NCBI GenBank assembly: GCA_942490995.1
Contig: CALOBG010000044.1
Location: 28,017-92,016, forward strand
DNA: 64,000 nucleotides
Origin: UBA981 sp942490995
GTDB taxonomy: Bacteria > Pseudomonadota > Gammaproteobacteria > Ga0077536
Direction: 5' to 3'
Shown here piece by piece: positions 34,313-43,133 of the stretch. How positions within the stretch are numbered: the first letter of the stretch is position 1; each line of letters begins with the position of its first letter. The notes beneath the pieces are model-generated. The model did not search any database, was not told where the DNA came from, and saw nothing but the letters and a program-made list of their open reading frames with translations. A program made the position numbers and the translations under genes.

Positions 34313-35122
34313 ATGACACCTGAACACCCGCAGTCGGAACCTACCGTTGATCGTCCCGCGCCATGGCTGGCGGCAATGTTTGTCCTGATTTTCATCATTG
34401 GCATGCCGCTGAGCGCGAATGCCGCACTGGCGGGTAGCGATTTCGAGGCCGGCATAGACGGTTGGCTGGGCTACAGTTGCCCAAATCCCGGCAACTGTAC
34501 CGCTATCGCCGCAGGCGGCAATCTGGGCATAGACCACGTCGTGGGCGGCGGGTCCGCGCCAGGTGGCGGCGCGCCAGTCGGCGGCAGCAACTTCATCCAG
34601 ACCGTTGATCCGGGCGCTACCAATGCTGCGCGTGTTGAGCCGAATCCCGGCGTCTACGGCTCGCTGTATGCACCCGGGCTGATCCTGTCCTTCGACGCGC
34701 TGGTACGCGCCAATGGCGGTGGCGGGAACTATGATCTGGATATTTTCCCTGGCGCGCCGCTGGTTGCTATCGAAACCCCGCTCGGGATCCTGGTCTACCT
34801 GACTGCCGACCTGCCAGTCATCGATGGAGACTGGAAACATTACGAGGTGCCGCTGATCAATAGTTCGGCGTGGTGGCTGGCGACTCTGGTCAGCGCAGGG
34901 CCGACCTCGGACGCTAATTTCGCGCTTGCGCTTGCCAATATGACCCGCCTTACACTGATCAGCGAATGGCTTAAGGAAGGTGCAGAGGTCGATACCGGCG
35001 GCATCGATAATTTTGCCGTGGTGCCGCTTCCTGCGGCGCTACCGCTACTGGCAGCCGGGCTGCTCGGGGTACGCCTGGGGCGCATCCGCGGGCGCTGCAA
35101 GAGGTTGCGGAATAACCCCTGA
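34313..35122 (+). CDS. VPLPA-CTERM exported protein (putative exosortase substrate)
   Basis: The product has about 269 residues. I chose ATG 34313, with AGGAGAGG nearby; GTG 34310 is also in frame. Residues about 18-40 (WLAAMFVLIFIIGMPLSANA) form a signal peptide. The mature part is Gly/Asn/Ala-rich and beta-like, with FEAGIDGWLGYSCP resembling carbohydrate-binding-like domains of sorted proteins. The C-terminus reads VVPLPAALPLLAAGLLG then a basic RLGRIRGRCKR tail, the VPLPA-CTERM signal recognised by exosortases, which trims and links or releases the protein. The exosortase is not in this window. The upstream glycosylation genes may modify such substrates. Confidence 0.85.
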   Translation: MTPEHPQSEPTVDRPAPWLAAMFVLIFIIGMPLSANAALAGSDFEAGIDGWLGYSCPNPGNCTAIAAGGNLGIDHVVGGGSAPGGGAPVGGSNFIQTVDPGATNAARVEPNPGVYGSLYAPGLILSFDALVRANGGGGNYDLDIFPGAPLVAIETPLGILVYLTADLPVIDGDWKHYEVPLINSSAWWLATLVSAGPTSDANFALALANMTRLTLISEWLKEGAEVDTGGIDNFAVVPLPAALPLLAAGLLGVRLGRIRGRCKRLRNNP

Positions 35123-35210
35123 GCATGTCCCTGGGGATCCGATTAAATTTTTATTGATCAGTTATATAAGATAGTTTTACAGGATTCGCATCAGATCCTG
35201 CGGCGCGCAG

Positions 35211-37241
35211 TCAGTCGCCGAACAATCGCTTGAACGTGCCTTTAACGGCGCTGCCCGCCTGTTCCAGGGCCGACGAGGTTGAGTCCGCCGCGCGACTCAG
35301 GATCGAAGTTTCCTTGTCCTCACTGCCGGGCAGTTCGGCGCTGCCGGCGGCCACGGCGCACACGTCGACATCGCTGCCGGCGCGATCGAGCAGACCTTCG
35401 GCCAGCAGCGACAGCCCACCGGTCGCAAACGCCGCGCCGACCTTGACCCCGGCGCTGGCCATGCCGGCGCCGTCGGTGGTCGGGACCGGCTCGCGCAGGG
35501 TGCCACCGATGCGAATGAAATCGGCGAAGCCGGCCAGGTTCAGGCCGAGACCTTCGCGTGGCTTGGGATTAACCCCGATATCGAGGCGTTCGCTGGCGAG
35601 GTCGATGGTGCCCCCGCCGAGGATGCTCAAACGCCGTGTACGGATGCCGATGCCGGTCGCCGCGGCGGCGCGGCCGTCGGTGATGGGGAAATTGAAAACC
35701 GCGCATTCGACCAGTTCGTGGTCGTTGCTGCGGGCGAGCGGATTAAGCAGGGAAAAAGCGTTCAGCATCAGGTCGGTGCTGGCCAGGCTGGCGCCGCGAC
35801 TGGCGATGTCGACCTCGTGGACACTGACCACGGCGCTGCCGTTGCTGGCAGCGGCCAGTTCGGCCATCGACTGGCCTTTGCTGTCGACCTCGAGCGCGAG
35901 TCGGACACGGCCGCCGCGGAAGCGGTTGGCCGCGGCCTTGCTGACCAGCGGCGTCATCGACACATTGTCCAGCTTGAGGGTGTGACGAACACGCGGCACA
36001 TCGCGCGCGGCGTCGATGTCGAGGCTCGCGACCAGGGTGCCCTTGTCGATCAGCGCGCTGAACTGGCTGACCCTGAGACGGCGGTCATCAAGCGTCGCCG
36101 CGAGGCGCACGGTTTCCAGTTCCGACTCCGCCAGTTTCAGCTCACCGACCGTCGCACCGAGCTTGAAGTCGAGCGCGTCGAGCAGCGCGAACGGCAGCGG
36201 TGCGGTCGAAAACACGCGCCCGTCGGCCGGCGCGTCCGCTGCGGTCCGGCCGAACATCGACAGATCGATATGTTCGGCGTTGAACTCCAGAGCGAGCTCC
36301 GGCCGCTCGCCGTCGAGATCGAGAGCGATGCTGCCGTCGAGCGCCGAAGGTCCGAAACTCAGGCGAAACGCTTCGATACGGTAGGCACCATCATCGTGGC
36401 GCAGCGTGCCGCTGCTGCGAAACATCTCGTCGGCAGGCAGGCTGGCGGAAGATTTGCCCGGGAACAGGCTCACAAACGGCGCGCTCATCTCGAAGCCGAG
36501 TTCGACGCCGTCGGCATCGAGAGGCCTGGCGATATTGCCACTCGCTTCAAAACGTATCTCGTTGGCACTGAAGCGCACTTCGACGGCGTAAGGTTCGTTA
36601 TTGAACAGGTGCGTCAGGGGTGCCAGGCGCGCGCCGAGATCGACCGTCCGCTCGTCGTAGAGCAGGCTGGCGCGCAGGCGCAGCGGCTGGCCGACGCCTT
36701 CCGGCAGCAGGGTCATATGGGTGATTGCCAGCACCGTACCGGTCCCGTCCCGGCGCCGATATTCGAGTCGGCTGTCCTTGATGGTAACGTCATCGAGGTC
36801 AAAAACCGGCGCGGCAGCCGCAGGTGAGGACACCGTGGCGGGAGCGCCGGGCTCGCCATCGAACGCCCAGTTGCCGCGTCCCTCGCCGTCGCGCTCCAGC
36901 ACGATATGCAGGCCGTGCAGGACCAGGCGCTTGATCTCGACGCGATGCTGCAGCAGCGGCAGCAGCCGAACCTGGCCTTCGAAACGACCGATCTCGAGCA
37001 TGTTCGCGTGTTGACCCCACGCCGCGTTGCCGAGCGTCACACCCGACGCGACCAGGGTCGGGGTCAGGGCCGGCTTGAGCGAAATCTCACCGCGAATGTC
37101 GAACTCGCGGCCGCTGAGCTCGCGGCCGAGCGCGATGAGTTCCGGCTTGTAACGGTTGGCATCAAAACTGAGTAACAGCAGCAGCACGGCAAGCAACGGC
37201 GTTGCCACCACGGCGACCACGATCAGGACAAATTTTTTCAT
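35211..37241 (-). CDS. AsmA family protein
   Basis: Read from ATG 37241 (MKKFVLIVVAVVAT), the product has about 676 residues, with one N-terminal membrane segment and a long periplasmic beta-rich repeat region. AsmA landmarks are FDANRYKPELIALGRELSGR, FDIRGEISLKPALTPTLVAS, and the C-terminal AsmA-like domain with LSILGGGTIDLASERLDIG and LAGFADFIRIGGTLREPV. AsmA-like proteins are thought to move phospholipids to the outer membrane. The start overlaps the MFS stop by 4 bp, so it is translated with that gene and the phosphatase-superfamily gene. Confidence 0.9.
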   Translation of the reverse strand: MKKFVLIVVAVVATPLLAVLLLLLSFDANRYKPELIALGRELSGREFDIRGEISLKPALTPTLVASGVTLGNAAWGQHANMLEIGRFEGQVRLLPLLQHRVEIKRLVLHGLHIVLERDGEGRGNWAFDGEPGAPATVSSPAAAAPVFDLDDVTIKDSRLEYRRRDGTGTVLAITHMTLLPEGVGQPLRLRASLLYDERTVDLGARLAPLTHLFNNEPYAVEVRFSANEIRFEASGNIARPLDADGVELGFEMSAPFVSLFPGKSSASLPADEMFRSSGTLRHDDGAYRIEAFRLSFGPSALDGSIALDLDGERPELALEFNAEHIDLSMFGRTAADAPADGRVFSTAPLPFALLDALDFKLGATVGELKLAESELETVRLAATLDDRRLRVSQFSALIDKGTLVASLDIDAARDVPRVRHTLKLDNVSMTPLVSKAAANRFRGGRVRLALEVDSKGQSMAELAAASNGSAVVSVHEVDIASRGASLASTDLMLNAFSLLNPLARSNDHELVECAVFNFPITDGRAAAATGIGIRTRRLSILGGGTIDLASERLDIGVNPKPREGLGLNLAGFADFIRIGGTLREPVPTTDGAGMASAGVKVGAAFATGGLSLLAEGLLDRAGSDVDVCAVAAGSAELPGSEDKETSILSRAADSTSSALEQAGSAVKGTFKRLFGD

Positions 37242-38509
37242 AACGGCTTCGGCCCGCGCCTGGCGTTGACAGGGCCGGCTTGTACCGCGGTGGGCGGTGG
37301 CGGCGTGCCGGCAATCAGGGCCGCCGCGACCAGGCACATCACCGCAGCGCCGGCCAGTGCCATTGTATAGCTGCCGTAAGTGTCAAAAATGTAGCCCGCC
37401 GCGATCGGCCCGAGCAGACTGCCGACCGCCGCCGAGGTGTATTGCAGCCCGATGATCGAGGCCAGGCGCGGGCCGGCGAAATGATCCGCAAGCAGCGCCG
37501 GCATGAGGGCGATAAAGCCGCCGTAGACGGTCCCGTAGCCGAGTGCAAACGCGGCCAGCAGGGTGAAACTCGTGGCGCCGGCCCACAGCGCGTAGGCCGC
37601 CCCGGCGGCGGCGAACAGCGCCGATAGCGTCCGTTGCCGGCCGAGACGATCGGCGATGCCGCCGATCATGATGCGGCCGACGGTGCTGCCGATGCCGACC
37701 AGGCTGAGCAGGGCGACCGCGCTGGTCGGCGCGATGCCCTGGTCTTCGGCATGCGGTACGAGGTGTACAAACGGCAGCAGGACCACGAACGACATCGCCA
37801 TCTGCGCGGCATAAAGCTGGACAAAAGCACGCGAAAGCAGCACAGCCCGGTAACCGCCGGCGGCGCTCGGCGCGGGCGCCGATGGCGCCCCCGGCTCACC
37901 GTCGGGGCGCATGCCGCGGCGCGCCGGATCGGGACTCAGGAACCCGATCGCAGGCAGGCACAGGACTGTCACCATGACGGCCAGCGCCAGGAAAGTCTGC
38001 CGCCAGCTGAGCGTGGCGAGCAGGTGGCCGGCGAGCAGCGGCATGGCCAGGGTCCCGAGCCCGATGCCGGTAACGGCAATGCCCGAGGCCAGCGCGCGGC
38101 GCCGGGTAAACCAGCGCTGCACGGTACCAATACTCGGCACGTAAACGAAACCGACGCCCATGCCGACCCCGAGGGTGAACCAGGCGGTAACCGCGGTCAG
38201 GCTGGCGGCGGCGGCGCTGCCGGCCAGGCCGGCGACGATCGCAGCGGTCCCGAACAGCACGACGCGCCGCGGTCCGAAGCGATCGGCGAGGTGGCCGCTG
38301 AGCGCGCCGGTAATAAATATCAGCGATGCCGCGTAGGCAAACACCGCCGAGACCTCGGCCCGCGAGGCGCGGAAGGTTTCGGCCAGGGGCAGAAAAAACG
38401 CGCCGAACGAATAGGCCACACCAAAACCGGAGAACAGCACGACAAACGCGGCGCCGACCACGTACCAACCGGCAAAAACCCGGCCTTCAGCCGGTCGCGA
38501 GAATGACAC
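37238..38509 (-). CDS. MFS transporter
   Basis: The 423-residue protein has 12 predicted membrane helices. Major-facilitator landmarks are GHLADRFGPRRVVLFG between helices 2 and 3 and GGIADRLGRQRTLSAL at the equivalent place in the second half, with GWYVVGAAFVVLFSGFG at the start. The pattern resembles monocarboxylate/oxalate-type MFS permeases. It begins with GTG 38509 directly after the stop of the phosphatase-superfamily gene, and its own stop overlaps the AsmA start. The cargo is unknown. Confidence 0.9.
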   Translation of the reverse strand: MSFSRPAEGRVFAGWYVVGAAFVVLFSGFGVAYSFGAFFLPLAETFRASRAEVSAVFAYAASLIFITGALSGHLADRFGPRRVVLFGTAAIVAGLAGSAAAASLTAVTAWFTLGVGMGVGFVYVPSIGTVQRWFTRRRALASGIAVTGIGLGTLAMPLLAGHLLATLSWRQTFLALAVMVTVLCLPAIGFLSPDPARRGMRPDGEPGAPSAPAPSAAGGYRAVLLSRAFVQLYAAQMAMSFVVLLPFVHLVPHAEDQGIAPTSAVALLSLVGIGSTVGRIMIGGIADRLGRQRTLSALFAAAGAAYALWAGATSFTLLAAFALGYGTVYGGFIALMPALLADHFAGPRLASIIGLQYTSAAVGSLLGPIAAGYIFDTYGSYTMALAGAAVMCLVAAALIAGTPPPPTAVQAGPVNARRGPKPL

Positions 38510-39691
38510 TCAGGGGCCGGCGAGCAGCAGCGGCACGATTTGTTCGGCGCGTGAGATGCCGCCGTGCACACCGAGCAGGGCGAAATCGTGTTCGCCGACG
38601 ACCACATCGCGGAGCGTGTACTGATCGCGCATACACAGCACGTAGTCGCCGATACGGGCGGCCAGTTCCGGGTGTGGCGGGCCGTGTCCGAACCAGCCCT
38701 GATCGATCAGGGCCTCGCTGCGATGCATCTCCACGGCGTGGGTAAGTTCGCTGCTGACATAGTCCTCAAACGCGTCGAGACAACTCGCGCGTACGTAGGC
38801 GTAGGCGCTGCGCGGTTCGCCGCACAGCGGCAGGCTGAGCATGGCGGCAAGTTCGGGATGGTCGTGCATGTCGATGCGCTGATCGGGGCCGCTGTCAATG
38901 AAACCATGGTCAGCGGTGACGATGAGCAGGGTACCGTGCTGTTCGGCAATGTCCCTGAGTGGCGCGAGGGCGAGGTCAAGGGCAGCAAAATGTTCGCCCA
39001 CGGTCGGCGCGGACGGTCCGTGCAGGTGCGACAGGGTATCCAGCTTCGGCCAGTAGGCGTAAAGGTATTCGGCCGCATCGCCGCCGCGGCAGAACACCGC
39101 GATGCGTGCAGCGAAATCGTCGAGATCACGGTAACCGTCACGCCTGGCCCCGGCGCCGAGCAGCGCCGAAAATTCCGAATCGACGAGGTCGTTTGGCAGC
39201 AGCGCGGCCGCGGTCACGTCGATGCCGGCGGCGAAACTCGCAGCGTCGATCAAATCGGCCGCCCTGATGCCGGCCGCGACCAGCGGCGCGCGCGCGTAGC
39301 GCGGCATGAACGGCAGTACGGCGGTGACCGCGCCGAGCTTGCGAAAGTGCATGAACCAGCCGGTCAGGCCATGTTGCTGGGGCGCCTGGCCGCTCATGAA
39401 AGTGGTGATCGCGCTGGCCGTGGTGGGCGGATAGACCGAGGTCATGGTGGTGCTGAGCCAGCCGTTCAGGTTGCTGCGCGCGCCGTGATGGGCGAGCAGT
39501 TCCGCGCCCAGTCCGTCGATGACCACCAGCGCTACCCGTCGCGCTTCGCGCAGGCGCTGCTGATCGAGGCCGCCAAGCGCCGGGTACAGTTCCGACGCGG
39601 CGCCGAAGCGCGCGCCCAGCGAACTCATGAGATTGACGATCGAGCCGCCCGCGTAGTCGGGGCGGGCGACGCTGAGATCATGTTTGATCAT
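38510..39691 (-). CDS. Alkaline-phosphatase-superfamily phosphodiesterase-like protein
   Basis: The 393-residue protein belongs to the nucleotide pyrophosphatase/phosphodiesterase group. VALVVIDGLGAELL carries the first metal Asp, PPTTASAITTFMSG the nucleophilic Thr, HGLTGWFM the next landmark, and IVTADHGFID the later metal ligands, with DHPELAAM near the end. No signal peptide is seen. It leads an operon with the MFS transporter (0 bp apart) and AsmA. A link to a phosphoester or phospholipid substrate handled by all three is inferred from gene order only. The 227-bp spacer upstream holds one copy of the 133-bp palindromic element. Confidence 0.85.
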   Translation of the reverse strand: MIKHDLSVARPDYAGGSIVNLMSSLGARFGAASELYPALGGLDQQRLREARRVALVVIDGLGAELLAHHGARSNLNGWLSTTMTSVYPPTTASAITTFMSGQAPQQHGLTGWFMHFRKLGAVTAVLPFMPRYARAPLVAAGIRAADLIDAASFAAGIDVTAAALLPNDLVDSEFSALLGAGARRDGYRDLDDFAARIAVFCRGGDAAEYLYAYWPKLDTLSHLHGPSAPTVGEHFAALDLALAPLRDIAEQHGTLLIVTADHGFIDSGPDQRIDMHDHPELAAMLSLPLCGEPRSAYAYVRASCLDAFEDYVSSELTHAVEMHRSEALIDQGWFGHGPPHPELAARIGDYVLCMRDQYTLRDVVVGEHDFALLGVHGGISRAEQIVPLLLAGP

Positions 39692-39735
39692 CGTGGTCGA
39701 CTACAGTCAACAAGCGAACGCTGCGTACGCTATCC

Positions 39736-39868
39736 GTGACGAGCGGGTTGCGGGTCCGGCTAGCGTTCGACCGTGCATCCGTGCACGGTCTCACTGCCCT
39801 CGCGCTGCGCTGAACCATCCATGGCCCGCTTGCGCTCGGGGCCGCCTGACCCGCAACCCGCACGTCAC
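39736..39868. repeat. 133-bp palindromic intergenic element, copy A
   Basis: The element is bounded by 21-bp inverted repeats (39736-39756 and 39848-39868) that match at 20 of 21 positions. A core of about 90 bp contains the palindrome CCGTGCATCCGTGCACGG. A second copy of exactly the same length lies at 45563-45695 in reverse orientation, with most of the core identical. There is no transposase, so it resembles a MITE or a REP-like hairpin. It lies between the phosphatase-superfamily gene (start at 39691, reading left) and the SelO stop at 39919, and could be a terminator for selO or a mobile relic. Confidence 0.85.
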
Positions 39869-39918
39869 TGGCGCCAGCGTAACCTGCTATTTCAAGCATT
39901 TGTTCCGGACCGCCTCAG

Positions 39919-41550
39919 TCACGAACTGCATGACAGCATCGAACAGCCGGCGCGATGGCGCGCCCACTCCGGGCGGCGCCGCTCGTAGCGTTCGGCCCCG
40001 CTCTGGTCGGCGTACGGCCGGCGCAGCACTTCGAGCAGTTCGTCGACCGCCGCGAAGTTGCCTTTTTCGACCTCGTCGACGGCGAGCTGGGCGAGATAAT
40101 TACGCAGCACGTAGCGCGGATTGACCGCATGCATGCGCGCCCGGCGCACGTCCGGATCGCTGCCGTCGGCAAGCGTACGGGTGCGGTAGCGCGCCAGCCA
40201 CGCGGCGAGCGTGTCGCGGTAGTCCTGGTCGAGGGTGTCGATCGCGTAGTAAGCCGGTGCGAGGGCCTCCGGTACCGATGCTGCGCTGTCAGCGCCGGCG
40301 TGGATATCCAGTTCGCCGAGACGCCGGAAAAAAATTGTCATGTCGGTTTCGACCGCGGCCAGCAGGGTGAACAGGTCCTCGGCCAGGGCCTGGTCGGTGG
40401 CGGGTTCAAAGGCGCGCAACCCGAGTTTGGCCGCGATCATGGCGCGCCAGCGCTGCTCATAGGTGCTGCGATAGCCGTCGAGTGCGCTCTCCAGCGGTTT
40501 GACGTCCTCGATCAGCGGGTACAGCGCATTGGCGAGCTGGACCAGGTTCCACAGTGCGATCTGCGGTTGCTGGCCGTAGCGATAGCGACGCCCGCCGGCA
40601 TCGGTGGTATTCGGGGTCCAGTCCGGATCGTAATTTTCCAGCCATCCGTAAGGCCCGTAGTCGATCGTCAGGCCGAGGATCGACATGTTGTCGGTGTTCA
40701 TCACGCCATGCACGAAACCGACCCGCATCCACTCGACGATCATCGCGGCGGTGCGCGTACAGACCTCGCTGAACCAGGCGCTGTAAACCTGGCGCGCGCT
40801 GGCCGCGTCGGCGTCCCGGGGGACCGTGTAGCCGCTGAAATCGGTATTGATGGTGTAGTCGACCAGGCGCCGCAGGAGCTCGGTTTCGCCGCGCGCCGCG
40901 AACAGCTGGAAATTGCCGAAGCGGGTGAAGGTCGGCGCAACGCGGCAGACCACGGCGCCCGGCTCGTGTTGTGGATTGCCGTCGTAGAACATGTCGCGCA
41001 AAACCTGCTCACCGGTCAGGATCAGCGACAGGGCGCGGGTGGTCGGCACGCCGAGGTGGAACATCGCCTCGCTGCACAGGAATTCGCGCAGCGAAGAGCG
41101 CAGCACGGCGAGGCCGTCGGCGCTGCGCGAGTACGGCGTCGGCCCGGCACCCTTGAGTTGCAGCGCCCAGCGTTCGCCGCGGCGGTTGAGGACTTCGCCG
41201 AGATTGATCGCGCGCCCGTCACCGAGCTGCCCGGCCCAGTTGCCGAACTGGTGACCGCCGTAGCAGGTCGCGTAAGGGAACATGTCCGGCAGCTGGCGGT
41301 TGCCGACGAAGATCTCGGTGAACTCGTGACTCGCGCAATCGGCGGCGTCGAGGTCGAGCAGGGCCGCCACTTCGCGGGCGTGAGCGACCAGTTGCGGCGC
41401 GGCCACCGGGGTTGGCAGGACTTTCGAATAACACGCGCCGCTGACCTGGCGGCGGTGATTGCCGGCGATGGGATCGCCTGGCAGCGAGGCCACGAAGCGG
41501 TTGTCAAAGGCGAGCGCGGCGAGACCGGAACGCTGAGGCAGGCTGTTCAT
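39919..41550 (-). CDS. selO: Protein adenylyltransferase SelO
   Basis: The 543-residue protein is a SelO/YdiU (UPF0061) pseudokinase-fold AMPylator. It has FDNRFVASLPGDP at the N-terminus, CYGGHQFGNWAGQLGDGRAI, YSRSADGLAVLRSSLREFL and NTDNMSILGLTIDYGPYGWL with the metal-binding Asp. It ends in LSCSS, the C-terminus where animal SelO has Sec; here the codon is TGC (Cys). SelO transfers AMP to Ser/Thr/Tyr of redox proteins under oxidative stress. It is divergent from the AhpD-like candidate selenoprotein, 99 bp between starts. The tail before LSCSS is slightly unusual but in frame. Confidence 0.95.
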   Translation of the reverse strand: MNSLPQRSGLAALAFDNRFVASLPGDPIAGNHRRQVSGACYSKVLPTPVAAPQLVAHAREVAALLDLDAADCASHEFTEIFVGNRQLPDMFPYATCYGGHQFGNWAGQLGDGRAINLGEVLNRRGERWALQLKGAGPTPYSRSADGLAVLRSSLREFLCSEAMFHLGVPTTRALSLILTGEQVLRDMFYDGNPQHEPGAVVCRVAPTFTRFGNFQLFAARGETELLRRLVDYTINTDFSGYTVPRDADAASARQVYSAWFSEVCTRTAAMIVEWMRVGFVHGVMNTDNMSILGLTIDYGPYGWLENYDPDWTPNTTDAGGRRYRYGQQPQIALWNLVQLANALYPLIEDVKPLESALDGYRSTYEQRWRAMIAAKLGLRAFEPATDQALAEDLFTLLAAVETDMTIFFRRLGELDIHAGADSAASVPEALAPAYYAIDTLDQDYRDTLAAWLARYRTRTLADGSDPDVRRARMHAVNPRYVLRNYLAQLAVDEVEKGNFAAVDELLEVLRRPYADQSGAERYERRRPEWARHRAGCSMLSCSS

Positions 41551-41649
41551 GGTGCCTATTCTACCGAATGCCGACGCGACGGTGCCGCGGGGTCGGGATC
41601 GCGCGCCAGAGCGTTATCATGGCGCGCTCACAGGCAGGGGAGAAAGCTG

Positions 41650-42198
41650 GTGCCCAGAATTACCGAAATTACCGATGACGGCGGCGATCCGATTTTGCAG
41701 GCGGCCTTTGCCGCCGAGCGCAAATTGTACGGCGAGGTGCTCAATCCGACCCGCATGCTGGCCCACCGCCCGCCGATCCTGGCCGCGGCCAAGCAGCTCT
41801 ACGCCGCTTTCGAGGTTGACGCCGTATTGCCCGGCGCGCTGCTCGCGCTGGTGTATGTCAGGGTCGCCACGCTCAACGGTTGTCCGTTCTGAGCTGACAT
41901 CAATTCGGTCCGTGCGATCGAAGCGGATGGCGGCCTGCAGAAAGTCTCTGACCTCGGCGACTGGCGTGACAGCGACGTGTATTCCGAAGCGGAGCGGCTG
42001 GCGCTCGAGTACGGCGAACGCATGACCATCACCGGTCAAAGCGTTGACGAGGCGTTTTTCGCGCGCCTGCGCGAGCATTTTGATGAACGGCAGATTGTCG
42101 AGCTGACCGCCGGCATTGCGATGGAAAACTTTCGCAGCAAGTTCAACGCGCCGCTGAAGGTTGCTGCGCAGGGGTTTTGTGTGCTGCCGGCGCGGTGA
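41650..42198 (+). CDS. AhpD/carboxymuconolactone-decarboxylase-like protein, candidate selenoprotein (TGA at codon 81)
   Basis: GTG 41650 follows AGGGGAG. The frame runs to a TGA at 41890-41892, then continues in the same frame without other breaks to 42198, giving 182 residues. Upstream it reads LLALVYVRVATLNGCPF and downstream ADINSVRAI, DWRDSDVYSEAERLALEYGE and HFDERQIVELTAGIAMENF. In the CMD/AhpD family this point is the redox motif NGCPFC-x-D. The TGA replaces the second cysteine, making Cys78-Pro-Phe-Sec81, and a hairpin follows. Selenocysteine insertion is the best reading; a TGC/TGT-to-TGA nonsense mutation is the alternative. Such proteins reduce peroxides or act as thiol-disulfide partners. 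SelO is divergent next door. Confidence 0.7.
41904..41922 (+). promoter_or_regulatory. Candidate bacterial SECIS hairpin
   Basis: Downstream of the in-frame TGA (41890-41892), TTCGGTC (41904-41910) pairs with GATCGAA (41916-41922) over seven base pairs, one of them G-U, closing a 5-nt loop CGTGC. The loop starts 18 nt after the TGA and has G in its second position. This fits the published bacterial SECIS rules (UGA-to-loop distance about 16-37 nt, G among the first two loop bases). A competing stem GTCCGT/GCGGAT (41908-41913 with 41923-41928) with a loop starting in G is also possible. No experiment or folding program was used. Confidence 0.5.
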
Positions 42199-42203
42199 TC
42201 GTT

Positions 42204-43133
42204 TTAAGCGGTCGTCGCCGGACTGCCGGCGCTGTGTACCCGCTGCAGCAGGACATCGAAGCCCGGATAATCGCTTTGACGGATCAGCGTGCGGCGGCCG
42301 GCGGCGCCCAGGCGCTCACCGCCGGACAGCGCCGTGAAGGCCCGTTCGCCGTCAAGGATCTCAGTCCCGGCCACGCACGCCACGCCGAGTTCGAAACAGT
42401 CGTCGGGGAAAAAACCGACGCTCGGTCCAACCAGCGCTACGCTCGCGGCGTGGCGGCAATAACCGAGCATGTCTTCGAGTGAGTCGTTCAGCAGCGTGGC
42501 GCCGGTGCAGATGATCTTGTTACACGGCGCGAGCACGTTCGGGTCCAGCGAAATCACCACGTCATCGGTGCTGCCCAGCATGTGCGTCTTGCGTTCGACG
42601 ATCCGCACCGGCACCCCGAGTCTGCGTGCGTGGCGGACCAGGGGCGGGAAATTGCCGACCATGCCGAGACAGTCGCCGGCTTCGAGCTCGAGTCCGGCGA
42701 GCGAGTCGGGGGCGTCGTCGGGTCGCCAGCCGGCGTGTCGAAAGAACGCCGTAGTGAGGGCATTGATCGCCGCCACCGCCAGCGAACGGGCGCTGTCCGA
42801 GGGTACTCGATACAGGGCCGCGACCTCGAGGACATCGCGGCCTTCGAGCTCAGTACTCGTAAAGCGCGCGGGCAATTCAGCCTGTTCACCGCCGAGCCAG
42901 GCGTAATACTGTCCGGCCGAGCCGTCTTCCAGCACCAGCAGGCCGAACTCCGCATCGCGTTCGGGTGACGGCTCGGGGCTGACCAGCAGCGCGCGGGCGA
43001 CCCTGACCCCGCCCATCGCCGCCGCGGCGCGACTGCAGCGCGCGAGCAGCTTGTCGCCGAGGCCGCTCACACCTGCACCTCCGGTTGCCAGCAGATTGTC
43101 GTCGCGGTCGCTAGTCGCCGGCGTTTTTGCCAA
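42204..43133 (-). CDS. DUF364 family protein (putative metal-chelation / Rossmann-like)
   Basis: The 309-residue frame contains the DUF364 core. LGMVGNFPPLVRHARRLG, then IVERKTHMLGS, and APCNKIICTGATLLNDSLED with ASVALVGPSVGFFPDDCF are typical of this family, which is suspected to bind metals or act in metal-cofactor biosynthesis. The frame overlaps the end of the dodecin gene by 23 bp. A GTG near 43073 (VSGLGDKLL) would remove that overlap and may be the real start. The 3' end converges with the candidate selenoprotein gene, with 5 bp between them. Confidence 0.82.
   Translation of the reverse strand: MAKTPATSDRDDNLLATGGAGVSGLGDKLLARCSRAAAAMGGVRVARALLVSPEPSPERDAEFGLLVLEDGSAGQYYAWLGGEQAELPARFTSTELEGRDVLEVAALYRVPSDSARSLAVAAINALTTAFFRHAGWRPDDAPDSLAGLELEAGDCLGMVGNFPPLVRHARRLGVPVRIVERKTHMLGSTDDVVISLDPNVLAPCNKIICTGATLLNDSLEDMLGYCRHAASVALVGPSVGFFPDDCFELGVACVAGTEILDGERAFTALSGGERLGAAGRRTLIRQSDYPGFDVLLQRVHSAGSPATTA

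Noticed and set aside
39919..39936. SelO C-terminus as Sec-containing, as in animals.
   Set aside because: The codon is TGC (Cys) in LSCSS, and the stop TGA follows the final Ser as a normal terminus.
39955..41650. A plus-strand frame that runs into the AhpD-like gene.
   Set aside because: It is antisense to SelO; the real gene starts at GTG 41650 with a ribosome-binding site.
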